A stretch of DNA of 64,000 bases from Geomonas subterranea (GTDB taxonomy: Bacteria; Desulfobacterota; Desulfuromonadia; Geobacterales; Geobacteraceae). The stretch is taken from the NCBI RefSeq assembly GCF_019063845.1, contig NZ_CP077683.1, positions 3,092,501 to 3,156,500 on the forward strand. Reading direction: 5' to 3'. How positions within the stretch are numbered: the first letter of the stretch is position 1; every line of letters starts with the position of its first letter. Position numbers and translations under genes: made by a program. The notes below the pieces were generated by a model. That model was not told the DNA's origin, searched no databases, and saw only the letters and a program-made list of their open reading frames with translations. Positions 26,513-33,888 of the stretch are shown one piece after another.

Positions 26513-27355
26513 ATGAGAACAGTGAGAAGGTTGCTATTCACCACGGTCGCCATCCTGGGCATGATGGGGATGACCACAGGCACGGGTTATGCCGACTCCG
26601 GATCACACAAGATGACTCACAAATCCGGGACACACAAAACGGGGATGACCCACAAAGCAAAATCCTCCCACCACAGGAGCGGGACGGTTTCCGGTTCCTC
26701 CGGTGGCGGTAGCGTGCAAAGTTACGGCAGCACGTCGCTTCCCAGCGGCGTAGGGGCAAGGACCACCGTACGCCAGGATTTCACCGTTGAACGGCTGGGG
26801 CCTGAATCCGGAGGCAGCACCGGCACCGGCGCAGGCGGCACGGTAGGGGGCAGCACTGGCGGAACCTACGACCAGAGGGGGACCGGCGGAACCTACAACC
26901 AGGGTAGTGGCGGCAGCTACTACGGGACCGGCGCCGGCAGCGGCACTGGCGGCACCATGGAAAGAGGCACCGGCGGTACCTACTACAACCAGGGAACCGG
27001 AGGCACCTATTACAACCAGGGAACCAGGGGCACTGGAGGCACGACGGACCGTGGCGCAGGCGGCACCATGAACCCGGGTGCTGGCGGCAGCTACTTTGAA
27101 CAGGGGACCAGGGGCACTGGCAATACGCTCGACCGCGGTCCCAGCGGGATCATGAACCAGGGGACCGGCGGCAGCTACTATAACCAGGGAACAGGCGGCA
27201 CGACCGGAACCGGTAACATGGGCACCGGCACAATGGGCACCGGCACGGGCTCCATGGGCACCGGCACGGGCGGCACGACTGGCACCGGCACAGGCGGCAC
27301 TGGCGGTTCTATGGGTACGGGCACCGGAACCGGTACAGGCGGCAGTGGCAGGTAA
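26513..27355 (+). CDS. Secreted Gly/Thr-rich repeat protein
   Basis: The 280-residue protein starts at the ATG at 26513 (GGAGG nine bases upstream) with a signal peptide (TVRRLLFTTVAILGMMGMTTGTGYA). A His/Lys-rich stretch (HKMTHKSGTHKTGMTHKAKSSHH) follows, and from about residue 100 low-complexity repeats of GTGGT, TYYNQ, YNQG and GTMGTG, with almost no charged residues. It is likely extracellular or cell-wall associated, perhaps a matrix or adhesive protein; the His-rich segment could bind metal. No homologue is recognised. Repeats make copy-number variation likely. Confidence 0.75.
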   Translation: MRTVRRLLFTTVAILGMMGMTTGTGYADSGSHKMTHKSGTHKTGMTHKAKSSHHRSGTVSGSSGGGSVQSYGSTSLPSGVGARTTVRQDFTVERLGPESGGSTGTGAGGTVGGSTGGTYDQRGTGGTYNQGSGGSYYGTGAGSGTGGTMERGTGGTYYNQGTGGTYYNQGTRGTGGTTDRGAGGTMNPGAGGSYFEQGTRGTGNTLDRGPSGIMNQGTGGSYYNQGTGGTTGTGNMGTGTMGTGTGSMGTGTGGTTGTGTGGTGGSMGTGTGTGTGGSGR

Positions 27356-27390
27356 GAGGGGAAAAGGTAGGTAGCATAGCAGCAGGTGAA

Positions 27391-27422
27391 GGGGTTACAG
27401 GCGGGACCTGTAGCCCCTTTTT
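27391..27422 (+). terminator. Terminator of the Gly-rich protein gene
   Basis: GGGGTTACAGG/CCTGTAGCCCC stem with one G-T pair, CGGGA loop and five T; it also faces the convergent DUF922 gene. Confidence 0.85.
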
Positions 27423-28029
27423 AGTGTGGACCGGCAGCCAGGACGGCACCCTGCGTTTCGCCGTGTCTGGTGTCATGGTCGTAACCTATCTGGAGTTCCT
27501 TCAGGTTGTGGAATTTCTCCTCGGTGCGCCTGGTTATTTCGGCAGCCAGGTCCTCTTCGCTGGAGAAACTGGGGAGGGTCCCGAACATCTCGTTCATCTC
27601 GGAGGCGGCCTTGACGGCAAGCTCCTTGTGGCCGAACTCGTGACGCTGCAGGTGGGTCAGGTACTCGCTCCAGGTGCCGGCAAGTTCGGGGGCGCAGGTA
27701 GCGAGGTTCAGGCGGGGCATGTTGTAGAGGATGTCGACACGTGTGGCGGCAGACTTCACGGAATAACGGCCGTTTTGGCAGGTGACCTCGTATTTGTAGT
27801 GAATGTCCCAGTTGGTCATGGCGGAGTACACTTTGCCATCGTTCCACTTGGTTCCATTGAGCCTGATCTGCTCAACCAGATCGTCAAGGCTCCGGCCACT
27901 TATATCATAGAACCGGTATCCTTCTCGTACCTTCAGTTCACAGGAAGCCGCATCGGAAGCAAACGCGGGGGAGGAAGAGGCCAGTATGCACAGGGCAAGC
28001 CCCGCGCCAGCAATCAAGCGGTGCATCAT
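27421..28029 (-). CDS. DUF922-type secreted zinc metalloprotease
   Basis: The protein has about 202 residues with a signal peptide (MHRLIAGAGLALCILASSSPAFA). The motif QRHEFGHKELA supplies HExxH, preceded by TWSEYLTHL, as in the DUF922 family of putative secreted zinc-dependent proteases. YYDISG-like RFYDISGRSLDDLVEQI near the start of the mature part is the other family landmark. Cys pairs in the mature region suggest disulfides in the periplasm. Start at 28029 (two consecutive ATG). The substrate is unknown. Confidence 0.82.
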   Translation of the reverse strand: MMHRLIAGAGLALCILASSSPAFASDAASCELKVREGYRFYDISGRSLDDLVEQIRLNGTKWNDGKVYSAMTNWDIHYKYEVTCQNGRYSVKSAATRVDILYNMPRLNLATCAPELAGTWSEYLTHLQRHEFGHKELAVKAASEMNEMFGTLPSFSSEEDLAAEITRRTEEKFHNLKELQIGYDHDTRHGETQGAVLAAGPH

Positions 28030-28134
28030 GCGGAAACGGACTCCTGAAGCTGGAATGAAAAACGTGAAGCAACCATACCTCAACCAGCATCAGCCGGGCG
28101 TGACCCAGGTCACCAACGGCACACAATCGCACCT

Positions 28135-29415
28135 TTACCAGTCCCGCGCCCTGTCATTGCCCGCGATACGACCGCTCCAGAGAGAGACGCGGCTGCCGGT
28201 GGCGGCGGCAGAGCGTGCCTGGCGCGCCTTCACCTGCAACAAGGAAAGCCCCGCGACGCAGAGGGCGGAGGTGAGCGTGAGGGCGGAGGACGCGCCGAGC
28301 CTGGAGGCAAGCCACCCCACGAGGGCGCTCCCCAAAGGCGCCATGCCGAGGAGGGTCAGGGTGTACACCCCCATCACCCGCCCCCGCAGCCGGTCTGGAC
28401 ACCCCTGCTGCAGCGCCCAGTTCACCCGGGCCAGGAAGACCACCACAGCCCCACCTGCGACGGCCAGGGCGGCAAGGGCTACGAGGTAGCCGGTCGAGCG
28501 GGAGAAGAGCAGCAGGGCAAGGGCGAACAGTGTACCGGCTGCGGCGCCATCGGAATGGCTGCTGGGCAACCTGTCGCAATAGACAAGCCCGAGGGCCGCG
28601 AGAAGCGAACCGCTGCCAACACACGCGGACATGAGGCCGAGCCCCTGCGGCCCCGCCCGAAAGCTGTCGGCAAAGACCGGCAGCAGCGGTACGAACGGAA
28701 TCGCGAAGAGGCTCACCAGGAGCACCGAGATGAGCCGTTGCCGGGTCGCTTCCCCGGCGACGACGTAGCGCACCCCTTCGCGCAGCTCCACCAACGCGAG
28801 AGGATGACGACGTTGCGTATCCTTCACCCGGTATGGGAGGCGCACCAGGACCAGTGCCACCACGCCGGCCGAGTAACTGAGGGCGTTGAGGAAGAAACAG
28901 GGAGCGGTGCCGAAGGAGGCGATGATGCATCCTGCCGCGGCCGGGCCGAGGAGACGGGTGGCGTTGAAGATGACGGCGTTGACGGCTACGGCCTGCCCCA
29001 GGGATGCGCGCGGCACCAACTCGGCGAGTAGCGCCTGGCGGGCCGGCACCTCGAAGGCGTTCAGTATCCCTTGGCACAAGGCGATAGTCATGATGGCTGG
29101 CGCGGTGGCCTCGCCGCGCGCGGCCAACACGCCGAGGAAAAGGGCCGGGAGCAGGGAGCCCCCCTGGGTGATCACGAGGAGGGCACGCTTGTCGAAGCGG
29201 TCAGCGGCAACACCGCCCGGCACGCTGAACAGAAGTACCGGCAGCGAGAGCATGATGGCGGCCAGCGCGAGCTGTGCCGGTGACTTGGTGAGCGACCAGA
29301 CCAGCCACCCCTGGGCCACCGACTGCATCACGCTCCCGAGCCAGGAAATGCCTTGCCCGGTCCAGAAGATGCGGCAGTTGCCGTCACGCATGAGTGTGAA
29401 GCTGGAGTTGAGCAT
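28135..29415 (-). CDS. MFS transporter, MFS_3/EntS-like
   Basis: The 426-residue protein has twelve predicted helices, an MFS-A motif GGVAADRFDKRALL after TM2 and CPDRLRGRVMGVYTL after TM10, as in the exporter at 5521. The two share the same subfamily layout but differ widely in sequence. Probably a multidrug or siderophore exporter; the substrate is not readable. It is separated from the DUF922 gene by 105 bases on the same strand. Confidence 0.85.
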   Translation of the reverse strand: MLNSSFTLMRDGNCRIFWTGQGISWLGSVMQSVAQGWLVWSLTKSPAQLALAAIMLSLPVLLFSVPGGVAADRFDKRALLVITQGGSLLPALFLGVLAARGEATAPAIMTIALCQGILNAFEVPARQALLAELVPRASLGQAVAVNAVIFNATRLLGPAAAGCIIASFGTAPCFFLNALSYSAGVVALVLVRLPYRVKDTQRRHPLALVELREGVRYVVAGEATRQRLISVLLVSLFAIPFVPLLPVFADSFRAGPQGLGLMSACVGSGSLLAALGLVYCDRLPSSHSDGAAAGTLFALALLLFSRSTGYLVALAALAVAGGAVVVFLARVNWALQQGCPDRLRGRVMGVYTLTLLGMAPLGSALVGWLASRLGASSALTLTSALCVAGLSLLQVKARQARSAAATGSRVSLWSGRIAGNDRARDW

Positions 29416-29482
29416 TGCCCGCCTCGTGTTTAGGTTGCGGCCCGGTTGAGCATGTGACGAAAACCCGAAAAGGGCGAACGGT

Positions 29483-29509
29483 GAGGAGACGCCTCATAGG
29501 CGTCTCCTC
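29483..29509 (-). terminator. Perfect 11-bp hairpin after the flavocytochrome gene
   Basis: GAGGAGACGCC/GGCGTCTCCTC with a 5-base loop, 28 bases after the flavocytochrome stop. There is no T-run on either side; it may stabilise the 3' end or need Rho. Confidence 0.55.
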
Positions 29510-29537
29510 GTATGTTCCGGCCGCTTTGGAAACGGCG

Positions 29538-31298
29538 CTACGGATGGGAACTCTTGGCGAGCTTGGCCGCGTTCTCGCCGGCGATGCGGCCGAAGGTTAT
29601 GGTCTGCGAGATGGAATTCCCCCCGAGCCGGTTCTTGCCGTGGACGCCGCCGGTCCCCTCGCCTGCCGCGAACAAGCCGGCAATGGTCTTGCCGTCCTTG
29701 GCGAGCACTTCGCTGCCGGTGGTGATCTTCAGCCCCCCCATGGTGTAGTGCACGCCCGGTTTCACCTCGATGGCGTAGTACTTCGCGGTGCGCAGGGCGC
29801 GCGGCAGATCGGGGCGCTTGAACTCGGCGTCGTTCTTGTCGTCCACCCCCTTGTTGTAGGCGGCAACGGTCGCTTCCAGTGCGTCGGCCGGGACCTTGAT
29901 CGCCGCCGCGAGATCCTTGAGGGTGGCCCCTTGCTGCACCAGGTTCAGGTGGAAATAGCCGTCGATCTGCTTCAAGCTCTTGCGGACACCGTCGTCGAAG
30001 ACGAGATACGCCGACTGTCCCCTCTGCGCCAGGATGGCGGCGGAAGCCTTGTCGCGGGTGGTGAGCTCGTTCACGAAGCGCTTCCCTTCATGGTTCACGA
30101 GGATGGCGCCGTTGCCCCGCACCGCCTCGGTGATCAGGGTACGGCTCCCAGCGGCGACGGTCGGGTGTATCTGGATCTCCTTCATGTCCTTCAGGTCGGC
30201 TCCCGCCGCGGTCCCCAGGTCGATACCGTCACCGGTGGCACCGGGCTGGTTGGAAGTGGTCATCCCTTTGTATTCCGGGCGGTAATAGGCGACGCGCTCG
30301 GGGTTGGCCGAGAAGCCCCCGGCCGCGATGATCACGGCCTTCGCGTTGATGGTGTACTCGCCGCTGTGCTTGCCGACCACGCGGACCCCGGTCACGCGCC
30401 CCTTCTTGTCCTCCAGGATCTTCACGACCTTGCTGTTGACGCGGATGTCGATGTTGCGCTGGTCCGCATTCCTGCGCAAAACGTCGGTGATGTGGGCACC
30501 AACCGCGGCGCCCCCCTTGGGACGGTGGGTCCGGTTAACGCTGGCGCCTCCCATGCGGCCGACGTCGCTCAGATCGGCACCGAGGCCGGTGAGCCAGGCG
30601 ACGGAAGAAGCGGAGTTCTTCGCGAGCAGCATGGCCAGCGCCGGGTCGTTCAGGTCGCCGCCGCCGGTCATGGTGTCCTTGTACATAAGCTCGACCGAGT
30701 CCGCGATCCCCTTCTCCTTCTGGAAGGTGGTTTCGGCCGCGTTCATCCCGCCGGCTGCGAGCATGCTGTTGCCGCCGGTGATGGGCTGCTTCTCGATGAT
30801 GATGACCTTGGCGCCGGCGTCATGCGCGGTGATCGCCGCCGTAAAGCCTGCGGCTCCGGCGCCGATGACCACGACGTCAGCCTTGTCGGCGCGCTTTTTG
30901 TTCTTGGCGACATCAGCCGCCTTGTACGCGGTGGCGCCCCCCCCAGCGATCTTCATGTCGAAGGGATGGCAGCTCAGGCAATAGGCCCAGGACGCGGTGT
31001 GGCCGTGGTGGCAGGCGGTACAGCTGATCTCTCCCAGGTGCGACTTGTGAGGGTTCACTTCCTCGTGGGACTTCTTACCCATCTCCGCCAGGGTGCCGTG
31101 GCAGCTGATGCAGTTTTTGTTCACCCCCTTCTCGCTGTCGTCGACGCTGATCTTCTTGCTGCGGCCGTGGCAATCCGCGCAGGTTGCCTTTCCTTCGTGC
31201 AGCTTCGCCAACGGTTCCGCGCCACCAGCCCAGAGGGCGGTGGCCCAGATCAGCACCAGCAGTGCCGTCATCACGATGCGTATCCTCGAATTCATCAT
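29538..31298 (-). CDS. Periplasmic tetraheme flavocytochrome c (fumarate reductase FccA/IfcA type)
   Basis: The 586-residue protein has a signal peptide (IRIVMTALLVLIWATALWAG), four CxxCH heme sites (Cys40, Cys63, Cys93, Cys107) and a flavin domain starting at DVVVIGAGAAGFTAAIT. Substrate-side landmarks are present: GGNSMLAAGGMNA, HPTVAAGSRTLITEAVRGNGAILVN, RDKASAAI and the C-terminal NRLGGNSISQTITFGRIAGENAA. The family reduces fumarate or related unsaturated acids (urocanate, acrylate types) in the periplasm with electrons from the quinol pool through a membrane cytochrome. No CymA-like donor is adjacent. AGGAG lies before two consecutive ATG. The divergent region upstream carries three operator-like repeats. 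Confidence 0.93.
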   Translation of the reverse strand: MMNSRIRIVMTALLVLIWATALWAGGAEPLAKLHEGKATCADCHGRSKKISVDDSEKGVNKNCISCHGTLAEMGKKSHEEVNPHKSHLGEISCTACHHGHTASWAYCLSCHPFDMKIAGGGATAYKAADVAKNKKRADKADVVVIGAGAAGFTAAITAHDAGAKVIIIEKQPITGGNSMLAAGGMNAAETTFQKEKGIADSVELMYKDTMTGGGDLNDPALAMLLAKNSASSVAWLTGLGADLSDVGRMGGASVNRTHRPKGGAAVGAHITDVLRRNADQRNIDIRVNSKVVKILEDKKGRVTGVRVVGKHSGEYTINAKAVIIAAGGFSANPERVAYYRPEYKGMTTSNQPGATGDGIDLGTAAGADLKDMKEIQIHPTVAAGSRTLITEAVRGNGAILVNHEGKRFVNELTTRDKASAAILAQRGQSAYLVFDDGVRKSLKQIDGYFHLNLVQQGATLKDLAAAIKVPADALEATVAAYNKGVDDKNDAEFKRPDLPRALRTAKYYAIEVKPGVHYTMGGLKITTGSEVLAKDGKTIAGLFAAGEGTGGVHGKNRLGGNSISQTITFGRIAGENAAKLAKSSHP

Positions 31299-31495
31299 CT
31301 TTCTCCTTTCTTGTTGTCTCGGGTGGTGACCCGTGGTCAGCTCCGCGGATATCCGTCACAGGAGCGGCCGATGATGCGCCCCTCTGCGACCTACTCCCTG
31401 GAGCACGAGTGATGCCAATACCGGTGCAACAGGCCAAAGTACCGAATTAATGATAACTTTAGCCTGGAGGGCGTGAAAGGCAACGAAAGCGCGCG

Positions 31496-31601
31496 ATAAC
31501 CGCAGGTTATGGAAGGCAGAGTGCTCACCAAGGAAGTGGCCGTAGTTTCAACGGGTTAGCAGGAAAGATAACCCCATGTTATGGTTATAACCTGCGGCTA
31601 T
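31496..31601. promoter_or_regulatory. Array of three 15-bp inverted repeats (operator-like)
   Basis: Copies at 31496-31510 (ATAACCGCAGGTTAT), 31568-31582 (ATAACCCCATGTTAT) and, in the opposite orientation, 31587-31601 (ATAACCTGCGGCTAT) differ at one or two positions. Copies two and three are 19 bp apart and linked by GGTTATAACC. They lie in the 513-base divergent gap (31299-31811), which otherwise holds a hairpin CCCCTTGT/ACAAGGGG (31603-31622) and no convincing gene. A weak minus-strand promoter (TTTCAC-N17-TATCAT, 31478 to 31450) could serve the flavocytochrome gene. Confidence 0.6.
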
Positions 31602-31745
31602 ACCCCTTGTTCTGACAAGGGGTTGGCAGAATGCGGAGCTGTTTTGGAAGAAAGGGCTTCGAAAAGCATGACAGGAGAAGACCGACAGCACGAACAGAGG
31701 GGTGACTGCCGGAAGAGGTATCCGGCACAAGAGACACCGGCGGAA

Positions 31746-31775
31746 TTGACCCCGGTACAGTGCCAGTACTACAAT
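31746..31775 (+). promoter_or_regulatory. Candidate promoter of the cupin gene
   Basis: TTGACC, 18 bases, TACAAT; 37 bases before the ATG. Confidence 0.6.
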
Positions 31776-31811
31776 CATTTAGTAGCATAAGCGTCTCGAA
31801 AGGAGTCAGCT

Positions 31812-32186
31812 ATGAGAGTCATATCGAGCGACAAAGCAGAGGTGAAAAATTTCGCGGCTCCGCACGAAGTGAGGGAGTTTCCCCACGGGAAGGTGGAACT
31901 TATCATGATAGGCGGGGCGCTGGTGGGCAAAGCGACCTTCTTCCCCGGCTGGCGCTGGTCGACATCGGTGCAGCCCCTGGTGCACACAAAAAGCTGCGAA
32001 GCCCCGCATTTCCAGTATCACGTTTCCGGGTGGCTCCACGTGGTGATGGATGACGGCAGCCAGTTCGATTGCGGACCGGGCGACGTGTCGCTTTTGCCGA
32101 TGGGGCACGATGCCTGGGTCGTCGGTGACGAACCTGCCGTGGTGGTCGACTTCCAGGGCATGATAGATTACGCCAAGGCGGCCTAA
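31812..32186 (+). CDS. Small cupin-domain protein
   Basis: The 124-residue single-domain cupin has the first motif in the HFQYHVSGWLHVVMDDG segment and the second in CGPGDVSLLPMGHDAWVVGDEP. His residues in both give a possible metal site, though the first motif is degenerate. Members of this type often bind small ligands or act as sensors. GAAAGGAG precedes the ATG and a perfect terminator follows, so it is a single-gene unit. The operator-like repeats upstream may control it as well as the flavocytochrome. Confidence 0.8.
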   Translation: MRVISSDKAEVKNFAAPHEVREFPHGKVELIMIGGALVGKATFFPGWRWSTSVQPLVHTKSCEAPHFQYHVSGWLHVVMDDGSQFDCGPGDVSLLPMGHDAWVVGDEPAVVVDFQGMIDYAKAA

Positions 32187-32207
32187 GATGCAGAGCAGCT
32201 TATAGAT

Positions 32208-32236
32208 GGGGCGCCACGGAAGCGGCGCCCCTTTTT
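32208..32236 (+). terminator. Terminator of the cupin gene
   Basis: GGGGCGCC/GGCGCCCC stem, 8-base loop, five T. Confidence 0.9.
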
Positions 32237-32308
32237 CATGAAAACGGTTGCGCCCCGGCGCCGCCATGGGTACAACTATTGGATATCTTTCAAGGAAAGG
32301 AGCCTGAC

Positions 32309-33088
32309 ATGCCCTCAAGAATGCCCGCCCTCTTTCTCGGACATGGAAACCCGATGAACGCGCTGGCCAGCAACGACTATACCGAAGGGTGGCGCAGCCT
32401 CGGGCGCAGCATCCCCCGCCCCAAAGCGGTCCTCTGCGTCTCCGCCCACTGGTACCTCCCCGGCACCGCAGTCACCGTCAACGAAAGCCCCCGCACCATC
32501 CACGACTTCGGAGGCTTCCCCCCGGAACTCTATCGCGTGCACTACCCGGCACCGGGCGCCCCGGAACTGGCCCGGCGCCTGCAGCGGTTGCTCTCCCCCC
32601 TGGACGTGCGAGGGGACGACGCCTGGGGGCTCGACCACGGCACCTGGGCCGTGCTGTGCCACCTCTATCCGGACGCCGACGTACCGGTGCTGCAACTGCG
32701 CATCGACGAGACGCAGCCGGCACAGTTCCACTACGACCTGGGAAAGCGGCTCGCCCCGCTGCGGGAGGAGGGGATCCTCATCGTGGGAAGCGGGAACCTG
32801 GTGCACAACCTGCACATGTACGCCTGGGGGGCGCACCTGCCGCAGCCCTATGACTGGGCGGTGCGCTTTGAGAGAAGGGCGAGGGAATTGATGCTGGCCG
32901 GGGATCACGCCCCGCTGGTGGCCTACGAAAGCCTGGGGGAGGATGCCCGGCTGTCCATCCCCACCCCGGACCATTACCTGCCGCTGCTCTACGTACTCGG
33001 AACCCGGCAGGAGGGGGAGCAGGTCATCTTTCCGGTGGAAGGGGTCGACGGCGGCTCCATCTCGATGCTGGCCGTCCAGGTGGGGTAG
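32309..33088 (+). CDS. ygiD: LigB/YgiD-type extradiol dioxygenase homologue
   Basis: The 259-residue protein begins PALFLGHGNPMNAL and contains VCVSAHW-type LCVSAHWYLPGT, GLDHGTWAVLCHLYPDADVPVLQL and GSGNLVHNL, with the His and Glu residues that hold non-heme iron in 4,5-DOPA dioxygenase-like enzymes (YgiD). In bacteria without DOPA metabolism the real substrate is unknown. The ATG at 32309 follows AAAGGAGCC. Convergent with the TSUP permease nine bases away. Confidence 0.9.
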   Translation: MPSRMPALFLGHGNPMNALASNDYTEGWRSLGRSIPRPKAVLCVSAHWYLPGTAVTVNESPRTIHDFGGFPPELYRVHYPAPGAPELARRLQRLLSPLDVRGDDAWGLDHGTWAVLCHLYPDADVPVLQLRIDETQPAQFHYDLGKRLAPLREEGILIVGSGNLVHNLHMYAWGAHLPQPYDWAVRFERRARELMLAGDHAPLVAYESLGEDARLSIPTPDHYLPLLYVLGTRQEGEQVIFPVEGVDGGSISMLAVQVG

Positions 33089-33096
33089 CCGCCCCG

Positions 33097-33834
33097 TTAC
33101 AGGCCAAGCGCCAGTTTCAGTCCCAGGACGCCGCCAAGCAGCACGAACAGCCCGCGCACCCAGCCGTGCCCCTTGTGCCGCCCGATCCGCGACCCCAGAT
33201 ATGCGCCGGCCACCGAACCGGCAGTGGAAGGGAGCATCAGTCGCGCGTCGGCCAGCCCCGCCGAGCTGTAGACGGCAACGGCGAAACAGTTCCAGAAGAA
33301 GGCGATCAGGTAGTAACAGCCTAGCGAAACGACCAGTGTCTGGCCGCGCCCCTTGGCGAGGAGCAGGGAGGTGAAGAGCCCGTTGCCGGATCCGAAAAAC
33401 GATTCGTAGACGCCCAGCGGGAAGGCGAGCGCAGCGGTCACCCGGCGCGACAGCGCGGGCTCGCTCTCGCTGCGCCCCAGGTCGGGATTGAGCGCCACCA
33501 CGACCACCAGCGACAGGATGATGCCGCCGATGACGCGTTGCAGCAGACGGGGGTCGACGCCCCGCACGATGAGGGTCCCGGCGTAGGCGCCGGCCAGCCC
33601 GGAGAGGATCATCGCCCTGATGAGCGCCCAGTCGATCCGGCGCCCCTTGAGGTAGTTACGGGCGGCGAGCAGGGTCCAGGCAGCGCCGTTTAGCTGGTTG
33701 GAGGCGATGGCCACCGGCAGCGGGAAACCGAGCGCCAGCCACACAGGCGTCGTGAGCATGGCGGAGCCCGCGCCGCTCATGGAACTGAGCAGCGAGGCGA
33801 GAAAGGCCACCGGCAGTACGATCAAGAAATCCAT
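33097..33834 (-). CDS. TSUP (TauE/SafE) family permease
   Basis: The 245-residue protein has seven to eight hydrophobic segments. The first (FLIVLPVAFLASLLSSMSGAGSAMLTTPVWLALG) is the TauE/SafE repeat, echoed in the second half (YESFFGSGNGLFTSLLL). The family exports or imports sulfite, sulfoacetate or other organic anions. The ATG at 33834 follows GGGGGAAG; an upstream start at 33882 is possible. The neighbouring dioxygenase homologue gives no clear substrate hint. Confidence 0.85.
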   Translation of the reverse strand: MDFLIVLPVAFLASLLSSMSGAGSAMLTTPVWLALGFPLPVAIASNQLNGAAWTLLAARNYLKGRRIDWALIRAMILSGLAGAYAGTLIVRGVDPRLLQRVIGGIILSLVVVVALNPDLGRSESEPALSRRVTAALAFPLGVYESFFGSGNGLFTSLLLAKGRGQTLVVSLGCYYLIAFFWNCFAVAVYSSAGLADARLMLPSTAGSVAGAYLGSRIGRHKGHGWVRGLFVLLGGVLGLKLALGL

Positions 33835-33888
33835 CTTCCCCCAACCCGCTTCCGTGCACCCGAAACGGCGGGTGCCCTGCATGCCCCG

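Noticed and set aside
31581-31790. Open frame of 69 codons in the flavocytochrome/cupin gap
   Set aside because: No ribosome site, odd composition, and it runs across operator-like repeats, a hairpin and the candidate cupin promoter.
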